Assembly (NCBI RefSeq): GCF_900099935.1
Contig: NZ_FNEK01000007.1
Coordinates: 50,237-114,236, forward strand
DNA length: 64,000 bases
Source: Aliiruegeria lutimaris
GTDB lineage: Bacteria > Pseudomonadota > Alphaproteobacteria > Rhodobacterales > Rhodobacteraceae
Direction of reading: 5' to 3'
Position 1 is the first letter of the stretch. The number at the start of each line of letters is the position of its first letter. Below are positions 26,972 to 38,592 of this stretch, in pieces. The position numbers and the translations under genes were made by a program. The notes beneath the pieces are model-generated. The model was not told where the DNA came from. It made no database searches and saw only the letters and a program-made list of their open reading frames with translations.

Positions 26972-28591
26972 ATGGCCATCACATCCGCCAACCAGCTGGA
27001 ACTGCTGCAGACCGCCGAGGCGGTGGCGCGCGAGAAGATGATCGATCCGGAGCTGGTGATCGAGGCGATGGAAGAGTCCCTCGCCCGTGCCGCGAAGTCG
27101 CGTTACGGCTCCGAGATGGACATTCGTGTTTCCATCGACCGCAAGACCGGCCGCGCGACCTTTACCCGCGTGCGCACCGTGGTCGAAGACGACCTGCTGG
27201 AGAACTACCAGGCGGAGATGACGGTCGAGCAGGCCAAGCAATACATGGCCGATCCGCAGATTGGCGACACGCTGACCGACGAAGTCCCGCCGGTCGAGAT
27301 GGGCCGGATCGCCGCCCAGAGCGCCAAGCAGGTTATCCTGCAGAAGGTGCGCGAGGCCGAGCGTGACCGCCAGTTCGAGGAATTCAAGGACCGCGCCGGC
27401 ACCATCATCAACGGTGTCGTCAAGCGCGAGGAATATGGCAACGTCATCGTCGATATCGGTCGTGGCGAGGGCATCCTGCGCCGCAACGAGAAGATCGGCC
27501 GCGAGAGCTATCGCAATGGCGACCGTATCCGCTGCTACATCAAGGACGTGCGCCGCGAGGCCCGCGGCCCGCAGATCTTCCTCAGCCGCACCTCGCCGGA
27601 ATTCATGGCCGAGCTGTTCAAGATGGAAGTGCCGGAGATCTATGACGGCATCATCGAGATCAAGGCCGTGGCTCGTGACCCCGGCTCGCGTGCCAAGATT
27701 GCCGTGATCTCCTATGATGGTTCCATCGACCCGGTCGGTGCCTGTGTCGGTATGCGCGGTTCCCGCGTGCAGGCCGTCGTGAACGAACTTCAGGGCGAAA
27801 AGATCGACATCATCCCGTGGAACGAGGATGTGCCGACCTTCCTGGTGAACGCGCTGCAGCCGGCCGAGGTGTCCAAGGTCGTTCTCGACGAGGAAGCCGA
27901 GCGGATCGAGGTTGTTGTGCCCGACGAGCAGCTTTCGCTCGCCATCGGTCGTCGCGGCCAGAACGTGCGGCTGGCCAGCCAGCTCACCGGTCTCGATATC
28001 GACATCATGACCGAGGAAGAAGAGAGCCAACGCCGCCAGAAGGAATTCGAGGAGCGCACGCAGCTCTTCATGGACACGCTGGATCTCGACGAGTTCTTCG
28101 CCCAGCTTCTGGTCTCCGAGGGCTTCTCGAATCTCGAGGAAGTCGCCTATGTCGAACTGGACGAACTCCTGGTCATCGACGGCGTGGACGAGGACACAGC
28201 GAACGAGCTTCAGGCCCGTGCCCGTGACCATATCGACGCGATCAACCGCAAGGCGCTGGAGAAAGCCGTCGAGATGGGTGTCGAGCAGAGCCTGATCGAT
28301 TTCGAGGGCCTGACCCCGCAGATGATCGAGGCGCTGGCCGATGACGGCGTGAAGACGCTGGAAGATTTCGCCACCTGCGCGGACTGGGAGCTGGCCGGCG
28401 GCTGGACTACGGTTGACGGCGAGCGGGTCAAGGATGACGGCGTTCTGGAGAAATTCGACGTCTCGTTGGCCGAGGCACAGGACATGGTGATGACCGCCCG
28501 CATCCAGCTTGGCTGGGTCGATCCCGCGGAGCTCGAGGCCGAGGCCGAAGAGGCCGAGGAAGGCGTTGAGACCGAGGAGGCCGGCGCCTGA
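26972..28591 (+). CDS. nusA: Transcription termination/antitermination factor NusA
   Basis: The protein has 539 residues. The N-terminal RNA-polymerase-binding domain (about 1-130) is followed by S1 ('[21 protein letters not shown]'), KH1 ('[20 protein letters not shown]') and KH2 ('[18 protein letters not shown]'). Two helical C-terminal repeats (about 350-500) and an acidic tail complete the chain. It controls pausing, termination and antitermination. Since its own operon begins with a leader terminator, feedback by NusA is an attractive inference. The open frame extends far upstream, but the conserved protein starts at 26972. Confidence 0.96.
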   Translation: MAITSANQLELLQTAEAVAREKMIDPELVIEAMEESLARAAKSRYGSEMDIRVSIDRKTGRATFTRVRTVVEDDLLENYQAEMTVEQAKQYMADPQIGDTLTDEVPPVEMGRIAAQSAKQVILQKVREAERDRQFEEFKDRAGTIINGVVKREEYGNVIVDIGRGEGILRRNEKIGRESYRNGDRIRCYIKDVRREARGPQIFLSRTSPEFMAELFKMEVPEIYDGIIEIKAVARDPGSRAKIAVISYDGSIDPVGACVGMRGSRVQAVVNELQGEKIDIIPWNEDVPTFLVNALQPAEVSKVVLDEEAERIEVVVPDEQLSLAIGRRGQNVRLASQLTGLDIDIMTEEEESQRRQKEFEERTQLFMDTLDLDEFFAQLLVSEGFSNLEEVAYVELDELLVIDGVDEDTANELQARARDHIDAINRKALEKAVEMGVEQSLIDFEGLTPQMIEALADDGVKTLEDFATCADWELAGGWTTVDGERVKDDGVLEKFDVSLAEAQDMVMTARIQLGWVDPAELEAEAEEAEEGVETEEAGA

Positions 28592-28618
28592 TTCCTGGCG
28601 CTGGATGGGTATCGGACC

Positions 28619-29254
28619 TTGGGTCGCGGTGGACATAAAAAGGACCGGGAGGCGGCGAGCGAACGCAAATGCGTCGCCACAGGTGAGATACGGCCAAAGG
28701 CGGAGATGATCCGCTTCGTGGTCGGACCGGATGGCGGGATCGTGCCCGATCTCGCCGGCAAGCTGCCCGGACGCGGTATCTGGGTGACGGCTACGCGCGA
28801 CGCTCTGGCGCTGGCCGTGAAGAAAAAGGCCTTTGCCCGCGGTGCCAAGCGACAAGTCGCCGTGCCCGAGGGACTGGTCGATGCGATCGAAGCGGGGCTG
28901 ACGCGACGCGTGACCGACACGCTGTCGCTGGCACGCAAGGCCGGGTTGGCGATGGCGGGCTACGAGAAGGTCCGCGGGCTGATCCAGACCGGCGAAGCGG
29001 TCGTTTTGCTCCAGGCCAGTGATGGCTCGGAGCGCGGAAAGAGCAAATTGCGCCTTCCACCGGAGGAAGGTGCCTATTTCGACTGTCTGACGGCCCATGA
29101 AATGGGTTTGTCCTTTGGTCGAGACCATGTAATACACGCGGCGCTGTGTGCCGGAGGACTCACGACTCGTGTCGTTGAGGAGGCCACACGGCTTTCCGGC
29201 CTGCGCGGCAATATCGGGGCAGACGGCCCCGGAAAGGACGATGGTATCGCATGA
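28619..29254 (+). CDS. YlxR-L7Ae fusion RNA-binding protein
   Basis: The protein has 211 residues. The N-terminal YlxR/DUF448 domain has '[19 protein letters not shown]' and '[10 protein letters not shown]'. The C-terminal half is L7Ae-like ('[17 protein letters not shown]'). Such proteins sit between nusA and infB in many bacteria and are thought to bind RNA or the RNase P RNA. No ATG is in frame: the start appears to be TTG at 28619. The stop overlaps the infB ATG by 4 bp. Confidence 0.87.
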   Translation: MGRGGHKKDREAASERKCVATGEIRPKAEMIRFVVGPDGGIVPDLAGKLPGRGIWVTATRDALALAVKKKAFARGAKRQVAVPEGLVDAIEAGLTRRVTDTLSLARKAGLAMAGYEKVRGLIQTGEAVVLLQASDGSERGKSKLRLPPEEGAYFDCLTAHEMGLSFGRDHVIHAALCAGGLTTRVVEEATRLSGLRGNIGADGPGKDDGIA

Positions 29255-31860
29255 GCGAGAATGACGGCAAAAAGACCCTGGGCCTTAAGGGCGGAGCACG
29301 CTCCGGCTCGGTAAAGCAGAGTTTCAGCCACGGACGCACCAAGAACGTCGTGGTCGAGACGAAGCGCAAGCGGGTCGTTGTTCCGAAACCGGGGGCGGGT
29401 AAAGCCGGCGCCGGCGGCGGACAGGCGGGCGGAGATCCTTCGCGCCGTCCGGCCGGTATTTCGGATGCCGAGATGGATCGCCGGCTCAAGGCGCTGCAAT
29501 TGGCCAAGGCGCGCGAGGCCGAGGAGGCCGAGCAACGTGCCGCGGACGAGAAGCGCCGCGACGAAGAGCGTCAGCGCCGACGCGAAGAGATCGAGGCCAA
29601 GGAGCGCGAGGAGCGCGAACGCGAAGAAGCGTTGAAGGCCAAGGCCGAGGAAGAAGAGCGCAAGAAGCGCGAGGCTGCCGAAGCTGTCAAGCGTGAACGC
29701 GAAGAGCGCGAGGCGTCCCGCAAGGCGGTTCTGGCCACGCCGTCCCGTTCCGCGCAAGCTCCTCAGCCTCGTTCGGCCAAGAAAGCCGAGCCAGAGGCCG
29801 CTCAAGCCGAGACAGCCGAGAAAGCCGCACCGGCCGCCAGGGAAGCCCAGTCGCAGGCGCAGCCCAAGACCTTCACCAAGCCCGACGCGACTCCGCGCAA
29901 GGGCGGTCGTGAGGATCGTGACCGGGATGCCCGCGGCAAGGGCAATCGTGACGACAACCGTCGTTCCGGCAAGTTGACGCTGAACCAGGCAATGTCTGGT
30001 GGCGAAGGCGGGCGCCAGCGGTCCATGGCCGCGATGAAGCGCAAGCAGGAGCGTGCCCGTCAGAAGGCCATGGGTGGCATCGAAAACCGTGAAAAGGTTG
30101 TGCGCGACGTGCAGGTGCCCGAGACGATCGTTGTCTCGGAACTCGCCAACCGCATGGCCGAGCGTGTGGCCGACGTGGTCAAGGCGCTCATGCAGAACGG
30201 CATGATGGTGACCCAGAACCAGGCGATCGATGCCGATACGGCGGAGCTGATCGTTGAGGAATTCGGCCACAAGATCGTCCGGGTCTCGGATTCCGACGTG
30301 GAAGACGTGATCGACTCCGTCGAGGACAAGGAAGAAGATCTGCAGTCCCGTCCGCCGGTCGTTACGGTCATGGGCCATGTCGACCACGGCAAGACTTCGC
30401 TGCTTGACGCGATCCGCCACGCCAAGGTGGTGTCGGGTGAGGCCGGTGGCATTACCCAGCATATCGGCGCCTACCAGGTGACCACGGACAACGGACAGAT
30501 CCTGTCTTTCCTCGATACGCCGGGCCACGCCGCCTTTACCTCCATGCGTGCCCGCGGTGCGCAGGTGACGGATATCGTCGTTCTGGTGGTGGCCGCCGAT
30601 GACGCGGTGATGCCGCAGACGGTCGAGGCGATCAGCCACGCGAAAGCGGCCGGGGTGCCGATGATCGTGGCGATCAACAAGGTCGACAAGCCGGACGCGG
30701 ACCCGATGAAGGTGCGCACCGATCTTCTGCAACACTCGGTGGTCGTGGAGCAGATGTCGGGCGAAGTGCAGGATGTCGAGGTGTCGGCCAAGACCGGCCA
30801 GGGCCTCGATGAACTGCTCGAAGCGATCGCGCTGCAATCCGAGATCCTCGAACTCAAGGCCAACCCGAACCGCGCCGCTTCCGGTGCCGTGATCGAAGCC
30901 CAGCTCGACGTGGGCCGTGGCCCGGTCGCCACCGTTCTGGTGCAGAACGGCACGCTCAAGCAGGGCGACATCTTCGTTGTCGGCGAGCAGTGGGGCAAGG
31001 TACGTGCGCTGGTCGATGACAAGGGCAACCGCGTCCAGGAAGCTGGCCCGTCGGTTCCGGTCGAGGTGCTCGGCCTGAACGGCACGCCGGAAGCCGGTGA
31101 TGTGCTGAACGTGGTCGAAACCGAAGCTCAGGCGCGGGAAATTGCCGAGTATCGCGAGCAGGCCGCCAAGGACAAGCGCGCAGCGGCTGGTGCCGCAACG
31201 ACGCTCGACCAGCTCATGGCCAAGGCCAAGGCCGACGAGAACGTTGCCGAACTGCCGATTCTAGTGAAGGCCGACGTGCAGGGCTCCGCCGAGGCCATCG
31301 CCCAGGCGATGGAGAAGATCGGCAATGACGAGGTGCGTGTACGCCTTCTGCATTCCGGTGTCGGTGCAATCACCGAGAGCGATATCGGCCTGGCCGAAGC
31401 TTCCGGTGCACCTGTCATCGGCTTCAACGTCCGTGCAAATGCTCCGGCTCGTGCAGCGGCGAACCAGAAGGGTGTGGAGATCCGTTACTACTCGGTGATC
31501 TACGACCTCGTGGACGACGTGAAAGCGGCAGCTTCCGGCCTGCTCTCCGCCGAAGTGCGCGAGAACTTCATCGGTTATGCCGAGATCAAGGAGGTCTTCA
31601 AGGTCTCCCATGTCGGCAAGGTGGCCGGCTGTCTCGTCACCGAGGGCATCGCCCGCCGTTCCGCCGGCGTGCGCCTGCTGCGCGACAACGTGGTTATCCA
31701 CGAAGGCACGCTCAAGACGCTCAAGCGCTTCAAGGACGAGGTTGCAGAAGTGCAGTCCGGACAGGAATGCGGTATGGCTTTCGAGAATTACGACGGTATC
31801 CGCCCAGGCGATGTCATCGAGATTTTCGAGCGCGAGGAAGTCGAACGTCAGCTGGCCTGA
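29251..31860 (+). CDS. infB: Translation initiation factor IF-2
   Basis: The protein has 869 residues. An N-terminal IF2-associated domain is followed by a long charged Glu/Arg/Lys/Ala-rich region (about 60-260). The G domain starts near residue 370 with '[12 protein letters not shown]', then 'DTPGHAAF' and '[10 protein letters not shown]'. The C-terminal half holds domains II-IV, with '[15 protein letters not shown]' and the fMet-tRNA-binding end. IF-2 brings initiator tRNA to the 30S subunit. The 5' end overlaps the YlxR gene by 4 bp. A terminator follows, so rbfA and truB, often next in other bacteria, are not part of this operon. Confidence 0.97.
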   Translation: MSENDGKKTLGLKGGARSGSVKQSFSHGRTKNVVVETKRKRVVVPKPGAGKAGAGGGQAGGDPSRRPAGISDAEMDRRLKALQLAKAREAEEAEQRAADEKRRDEERQRRREEIEAKEREEREREEALKAKAEEEERKKREAAEAVKREREEREASRKAVLATPSRSAQAPQPRSAKKAEPEAAQAETAEKAAPAAREAQSQAQPKTFTKPDATPRKGGREDRDRDARGKGNRDDNRRSGKLTLNQAMSGGEGGRQRSMAAMKRKQERARQKAMGGIENREKVVRDVQVPETIVVSELANRMAERVADVVKALMQNGMMVTQNQAIDADTAELIVEEFGHKIVRVSDSDVEDVIDSVEDKEEDLQSRPPVVTVMGHVDHGKTSLLDAIRHAKVVSGEAGGITQHIGAYQVTTDNGQILSFLDTPGHAAFTSMRARGAQVTDIVVLVVAADDAVMPQTVEAISHAKAAGVPMIVAINKVDKPDADPMKVRTDLLQHSVVVEQMSGEVQDVEVSAKTGQGLDELLEAIALQSEILELKANPNRAASGAVIEAQLDVGRGPVATVLVQNGTLKQGDIFVVGEQWGKVRALVDDKGNRVQEAGPSVPVEVLGLNGTPEAGDVLNVVETEAQAREIAEYREQAAKDKRAAAGAATTLDQLMAKAKADENVAELPILVKADVQGSAEAIAQAMEKIGNDEVRVRLLHSGVGAITESDIGLAEASGAPVIGFNVRANAPARAAANQKGVEIRYYSVIYDLVDDVKAAASGLLSAEVRENFIGYAEIKEVFKVSHVGKVAGCLVTEGIARRSAGVRLLRDNVVIHEGTLKTLKRFKDEVAEVQSGQECGMAFENYDGIRPGDVIEIFEREEVERQLA

Positions 31861-31887
31861 TCTCGAAAGACAACGCGAATCGATATC

Positions 31888-31913
31888 GGGCGGCTGGTTA
31901 CAGCCGCCCTTTT
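31888..31913 (+). terminator. Intrinsic terminator after infB
   Basis: A perfect 9-bp stem (GGGCGGCTG / CAGCCGCCC) with GTTA loop is followed by TTTT. It lies 28 bp after the infB stop and ends the rimP operon. Confidence 0.92.
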
Positions 31914-31950
31914 CATTTGGAACCGGTAATTTTCGTCTCTTCGGATCGTG

Positions 31951-32059
31951 CCTCCGGCGGAGGTATTTGGAGAAAAATGAAACCGAATTGGGCTCGCGAT
32001 CATCTTTCTGAAAATATCCTGGGGGGAGCGCTCGAAAGAGCGCGGGGGGCAAAGCCCCC
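31951..32059. repeat. Intergenic palindromic repeat block
   Basis: Three palindromes stand in a row in the convergent gap between infB and mutT: CCTCCGGCGGAGG (31951-31963), GCGCTC-GAAA-GAGCGC (32028-32043) and GGGGGC-AAA-GCCCCC (32045-32059). The sequence around the first, with 'GGTATTTGGAGAAAAATGAA', resembles a repeat I recall as common between genes in Rhodobacteraceae. Copy number cannot be judged from one window. The last hairpin could also terminate mutT. Confidence 0.5.
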
Positions 32060-32082
32060 TCCTTAGACGCCGAAATGGCAGG

Positions 32083-32481
32083 TCAGAGCCACTCGCGAAT
32101 ATGCGGGATCAGCGGGATATCCGCTTCGGGCATCGGGTAGTCGCGCAGCTTGTCGCCGGTGACCCATTTCAGGGCCTGCCCTTCCCGCGAGGCAGGTGTT
32201 CCCTGCCACTTTCGACAGATGAAGAGCGGCATCAACAGGTGAAAATCCGCGTAGGAGTGGCTGGCGAAAGTCAGGGGAGCGAGGCAGGAGGACCATGTGT
32301 CGATGCCCAGTTCCTCGTGAAGCTCACGGATTAGGCAGGCTTCCGGCGTTTCCCCGGCTTCGATCTTGCCGCCGGGAAATTCCCACAGGCCGGCCATGGA
32401 TTTTCCCTCTGGTCTTTGTGCCAGCAGCACGCGCCCGTCAAAATCGACGAGCGCCACGGCAGAGACAAGGACCGTCTTCAC
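32083..32481 (-). CDS. MutT-type 8-oxo-dGTP diphosphatase
   Basis: The protein has 132 residues. The Nudix box reads 'GGKIEAGETPEACLIRELH' followed by EELGI, and 'GLWEFPGGK' is characteristic of MutT. The size also matches MutT (129 in E. coli). It should hydrolyse oxidised guanine nucleotides and prevent A:T to C:G changes. It overlaps the argJ stop by 4 bp and is the second gene of that pair, an arrangement also familiar from other Rhodobacterales. Confidence 0.9.
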   Translation of the reverse strand: MKTVLVSAVALVDFDGRVLLAQRPEGKSMAGLWEFPGGKIEAGETPEACLIRELHEELGIDTWSSCLAPLTFASHSYADFHLLMPLFICRKWQGTPASREGQALKWVTGDKLRDYPMPEADIPLIPHIREWL

Positions 32482-33725
32482 GAACGGTAATCCGCGTTGA
32501 TGGAGATATAGGCGTGGGTCAGATCGCAGGTCCAGGCGGTGAACGCGCCGTTTCCAAGGCCGAGATCGACCGACATCTGCAATTCCGGCTGCTTCATGTA
32601 GGCCGCGCCGGCCTCCTCGGTGTAGCTCGGGGCGACCCAGCCCTTTTCGGCCACGAGGATGTCACCGAAGCGGATGGAGAGCCTGTCGCGATTGGCCGTC
32701 GCGCCGGATTTGCCGACCGCCATCACAACTCGACCCCAGTTCGGGTCTTCACCGGCGATGGCCGTTTTGACCAGCGGTGAATTGGCGATGGACATGGCTA
32801 TGGTCTTGGCATCGGCATCGTCGGTCGCACCCGTGACCCGGATTTCGAGGAACTTCGACGCGCCTTCGCCGTCCTTGACCACCTGGTGCGCCAGATCCAG
32901 CATGACCTTGTGCAACGCCTCGACGAACGCCCTTCCGGACGCGTCGTTCAGGTCGTCGATACGGGCCGCACCCTTGCCGGTGGCAGCCAGCAGCAGCGTG
33001 TCGGAGGTCGAGGTGTCTCCATCGACCGTGATCGCGTTGAAGGTCTGCTCGGTCAGCGAACTCAGCGCCTGTTGCAAGATGGGTTGGGCGATCGCGACAT
33101 CGGTGAAGATATAGACAAGCATCGTGGCCATGTCGGGCGCGATCATGCCGGACCCCTTGGCGATGCCGGCGATGCGGATTTCGCCGGCAGGGCTTTGAAC
33201 GACGGCACCGGAGCCCTTGGCATAGGTGTCCGTTGTCATGATGGCCCGCGCGGCGGTCTCTATCCCGTCGGGAACCAGTCCTGCGACCAGTTCGTCGAGC
33301 CGTTGGGTGATCCGTTCATGCGGCAGCCGTTCCCCGATCACACCCGTGGAGGAGGTGAAAACCCGGGCGGTCGGAATGCCGGACGCGGCGGACACAGCCG
33401 CGCAGATCGCGGCGACCGAGCCTTCACCGGCAGCACCGGTAAAGGCGTTGGAATTGCCCGAATTCACCAGGATCGCGGCGCCGGCATCCGTTTCGGCGCC
33501 GGCCGCCAGCTTGGCTTCGCAATCCAGAACCGGAGCGGAGCGGGTCGAAGACCGGGTAAAGACGCCGGCGATGGCGCTGCCCGGCGCGAGCCGGGCCAAC
33601 ATCACGTCGGTTCGGCCCGCATATCGCACGCCCGCCGCCAGCGCAGAGAATTCCACACCGGCGATTTCGGGCAGTTCCGGAAATGATGCAGGCGCAAGTG
33701 GTGAAACGGACAGTTTTCCGGCCAT
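32478..33725 (-). CDS. argJ: Bifunctional glutamate N-acetyltransferase / amino-acid acetyltransferase
   Basis: The protein has 415 residues. The self-cleavage and catalytic site is visible as 'KGSGMIAPDMATMLVY', in which the Thr becomes the nucleophile of the beta chain after autoproteolysis. 'SGNSNAFTG' and C-terminal 'CDLTHAYISINADYRS' are family hallmarks. It transfers acetyl from N-acetylornithine to glutamate, recycling the acetyl group in arginine synthesis. Whether it also uses acetyl-CoA cannot be read from sequence. It overlaps mutT at the 3' end and follows the parvulin gene by 11 bp. Confidence 0.95.
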   Translation of the reverse strand: MAGKLSVSPLAPASFPELPEIAGVEFSALAAGVRYAGRTDVMLARLAPGSAIAGVFTRSSTRSAPVLDCEAKLAAGAETDAGAAILVNSGNSNAFTGAAGEGSVAAICAAVSAASGIPTARVFTSSTGVIGERLPHERITQRLDELVAGLVPDGIETAARAIMTTDTYAKGSGAVVQSPAGEIRIAGIAKGSGMIAPDMATMLVYIFTDVAIAQPILQQALSSLTEQTFNAITVDGDTSTSDTLLLAATGKGAARIDDLNDASGRAFVEALHKVMLDLAHQVVKDGEGASKFLEIRVTGATDDADAKTIAMSIANSPLVKTAIAGEDPNWGRVVMAVGKSGATANRDRLSIRFGDILVAEKGWVAPSYTEEAGAAYMKQPELQMSVDLGLGNGAFTAWTCDLTHAYISINADYRS

Positions 33726-33736
33726 CTTTCTCTCCG

Positions 33737-34588
33737 TTACTCGGCGATCAAATCAAGATTGTTGAGCAAACCGGGATCGAATTCCATTTCGGACTTCACC
33801 ACATCGGTCTCGGCCATCACTGCTGCGAGCGCTTCGGTCACGGCCGCATTCTCGATCTCGGCGGCCAGTTCCACGCGAACCTCGTCGAGGCTCGGTGCGT
33901 CGGCAGTCCGGGACTCGTTGAGCTTGACCACGTGCCAGCCGAACTGCGTCTGCACCGGGTCGGACACCTGGCCATCTTCGAGCGCCATCACGGCCTGTTC
34001 GAATTCCGGCACCATCATGCCCAGACCGAACCAGCCGAGATCGCCGCCACTCGGGCCGGAGGGGCCAGTGGACTTTTCCATCGCCAGAGCGGCGAAATCG
34101 GCGCCGCCATCGAGCTCTTCGCGGATAGCCTTGGCCTCTTCTTCGGTCGCCACGAGGATGTGGGCGGCGTGAAACTCCTTGGTCGGTTTGGCATCCGCGA
34201 AACGTGCCTCATAGGCCGCCTGAAGGCTGGAGTTGTTCACCGCGTTGCGGACCACCTTGCCGATCGCCTCGCCGGCGAGAAGGCCGGAGATCTGGTTGTC
34301 GATGGACAGCTGGGTTGCCTTGGTCACCTCGTCGCCGAGCGACTGGGCCATGGCGTTCTGCTGGGTGAGCTGGTCGAGGATACCTTCCCAGAGCACGGCG
34401 GGCTCCAGTTGCTGGTATTGCTGCGGCAGCGTCTGCCGCGCCACGATCATGTGACCGATCGTAATGTCGGCCCCGCCGACGGTCGCGACAACGGTATCCG
34501 CGGTGATCTCTTCGGCCCCTGCCGGCAGGCTGGCCGCCATTGCGAGGGCAAAGATCCCGGCACCCCAGGTTTTGTTGGTGATCTGCAT
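33737..34588 (-). CDS. Periplasmic parvulin-type peptidyl-prolyl isomerase
   Basis: The protein has 283 residues. A signal peptide (cleavage probably after 'LPAGA') is followed by a SurA/PrsA-like helical N-domain and one parvulin domain. The parvulin domain shows 'EFHAAHILVATEEEAKAI', 'GGDLGWFGLGMMVPEFEQA' and 'VQTQFGWHVVKL'. It should assist folding of exported proteins. It is divergent from secA, 174 bp away, which fits an export theme. The start at 34588 has AAGGAG about 10 nt upstream. Confidence 0.92.
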   Translation of the reverse strand: MQITNKTWGAGIFALAMAASLPAGAEEITADTVVATVGGADITIGHMIVARQTLPQQYQQLEPAVLWEGILDQLTQQNAMAQSLGDEVTKATQLSIDNQISGLLAGEAIGKVVRNAVNNSSLQAAYEARFADAKPTKEFHAAHILVATEEEAKAIREELDGGADFAALAMEKSTGPSGPSGGDLGWFGLGMMVPEFEQAVMALEDGQVSDPVQTQFGWHVVKLNESRTADAPSLDEVRVELAAEIENAAVTEALAAVMAETDVVKSEMEFDPGLLNNLDLIAE

Positions 34589-34762
34589 CGCGATAGGCTC
34601 CTTCGTGGCCGCGCCCTTGCGCAGCGTTGACACTCACAGGGCGCACCCTTACATCCCGCATGGTCCGGGAGGCGGGCCGCTCTTCGCTAGATGCCTAGGT
34701 AACGATGCACGCAAGGGCCGGCAAGGCGTCCTCTCACACGAATTAGTCATGGCGGAGCAGAT

Positions 34763-37465
<2,703 letters not shown>

Positions 37466-37513
37466 GCGCTTGAACGCGGCGAATTTTCCATGAATGTGAC
37501 CTAATCGGGTCCC

Positions 37514-37541
37514 GGCAGCGCCACGGCGCTGCCCATTTTTT
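37514..37541 (+). terminator. Intrinsic terminator after secA
   Basis: GGCAGCGC / GCGCTGCC with a CACG loop is followed by CATTTTTT. It lies 49 bp after the secA stop and before the next gene's GGAGG site. Confidence 0.9.
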
Positions 37542-37583
37542 CGCTTATGCCTTTCGGAAGGTTCCGACCCGAAGGAGGCAGAC

Positions 37584-38573
37584 ATGCGTGTGAATCCACG
37601 TTTCATCAATGCCGGAGCGATCTTCGTGATCGCCTTTTCCACCGGCTACGTAATGCAGAATGCCGACGCGCTCGCGGCGCGTTTCGGGGGAAATGACAAA
37701 CCGGACCAGGTTCGACTGGACACCACGGCGCAGGTGGAGGCCGACATTGCCGCTCCCCTGGCAGAACTTTCCGAAGAAGAGCCCCTCGTTCCGGTCGAAC
37801 CCGCGGTTGCCGCGCTCGGCAGACCTGCGACCCAGGCCTATGCGAGCCGCCTTGCCGAGCTGTTGCCGGAACCGGAGCCCGAACCGGAACCCGCTCCGCT
37901 TTGTGAAGCGAGCCTGACCGCCAAGGCGAAGCCCTCGGCAATGCTTGCCCTCGAAATCACCGCGCCCTGCGAGGCTGGAAAACGGGTCGAGATTCGGCAT
38001 GAAGCGCTGGTCTTTGCCGAGACCCTCGACAGCTCGGGGAAACTGCAAATCCAGATGCCGGTCCTGCGCGAGGCTGCGCATGTCACGGCGCAGTTTTCCG
38101 ACGGTCAGGTTCTCGCAACTTCTGCCGTGATCCCCGATCTGGCAGAGTTCGAGCGGATCGGGCTGCAATGGCAGGGCGAGACCGGGGTTGAATTGCACGC
38201 CTTTGAATTCGGTGCGGCCCGGGGCCATCCCGGCCACATCCATGCCGGAAACCCGCGCTCGCCGCGCCGGGCGGAACTCCTCGGGGCCGGGTTCATGGTG
38301 AAACTGGGCTCCGCTCAGGATGGACCGCAAGCCGAGATTTACAGCTTCCCGGCCGCCGACGCCCAGTATGAAGGAATGGTCCGGATGTCGGTCGAGCTTG
38401 CGGTGAGCGAGGCCAATTGCGGTCGCGAAATTCAGGCCCAGGCCTTGCGAGCGGCCACGGACGGCGAGATCGAACCGATGGATCTGTCGCTTTCCGTGCC
38501 TGCCTGCGACTCTGTCGGCGAATTTCTGGTGTTGAACAACCTCCTGCGAGACATGAGTATCGCTGCCAACTGA
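37584..38573 (+). CDS. Unknown membrane-anchored protein downstream of secA
   Basis: The protein has 329 residues. One N-terminal hydrophobic segment (about 8-25) suggests a signal anchor. A Pro/Glu linker ('EPEPEPEPAPL') is followed by two similar beta-rich periplasmic parts, around 'CEASLTAKAKPSAMLALEI' and later 'MSVELAVSEANCGREIQAQ'. Both open with a Cys-containing strand and so look like a repeated module with paired cysteines. Relatives in Rhodobacterales sit after secA and are sometimes called translocase, apparently because of that position. No catalytic motif is seen. A strong AAGGAGG site precedes the ATG. Confidence 0.7.
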   Translation: MRVNPRFINAGAIFVIAFSTGYVMQNADALAARFGGNDKPDQVRLDTTAQVEADIAAPLAELSEEEPLVPVEPAVAALGRPATQAYASRLAELLPEPEPEPEPAPLCEASLTAKAKPSAMLALEITAPCEAGKRVEIRHEALVFAETLDSSGKLQIQMPVLREAAHVTAQFSDGQVLATSAVIPDLAEFERIGLQWQGETGVELHAFEFGAARGHPGHIHAGNPRSPRRAELLGAGFMVKLGSAQDGPQAEIYSFPAADAQYEGMVRMSVELAVSEANCGREIQAQALRAATDGEIEPMDLSLSVPACDSVGEFLVLNNLLRDMSIAAN

Positions 38574-38592
38574 TACAGGCCGATCCCGGATA

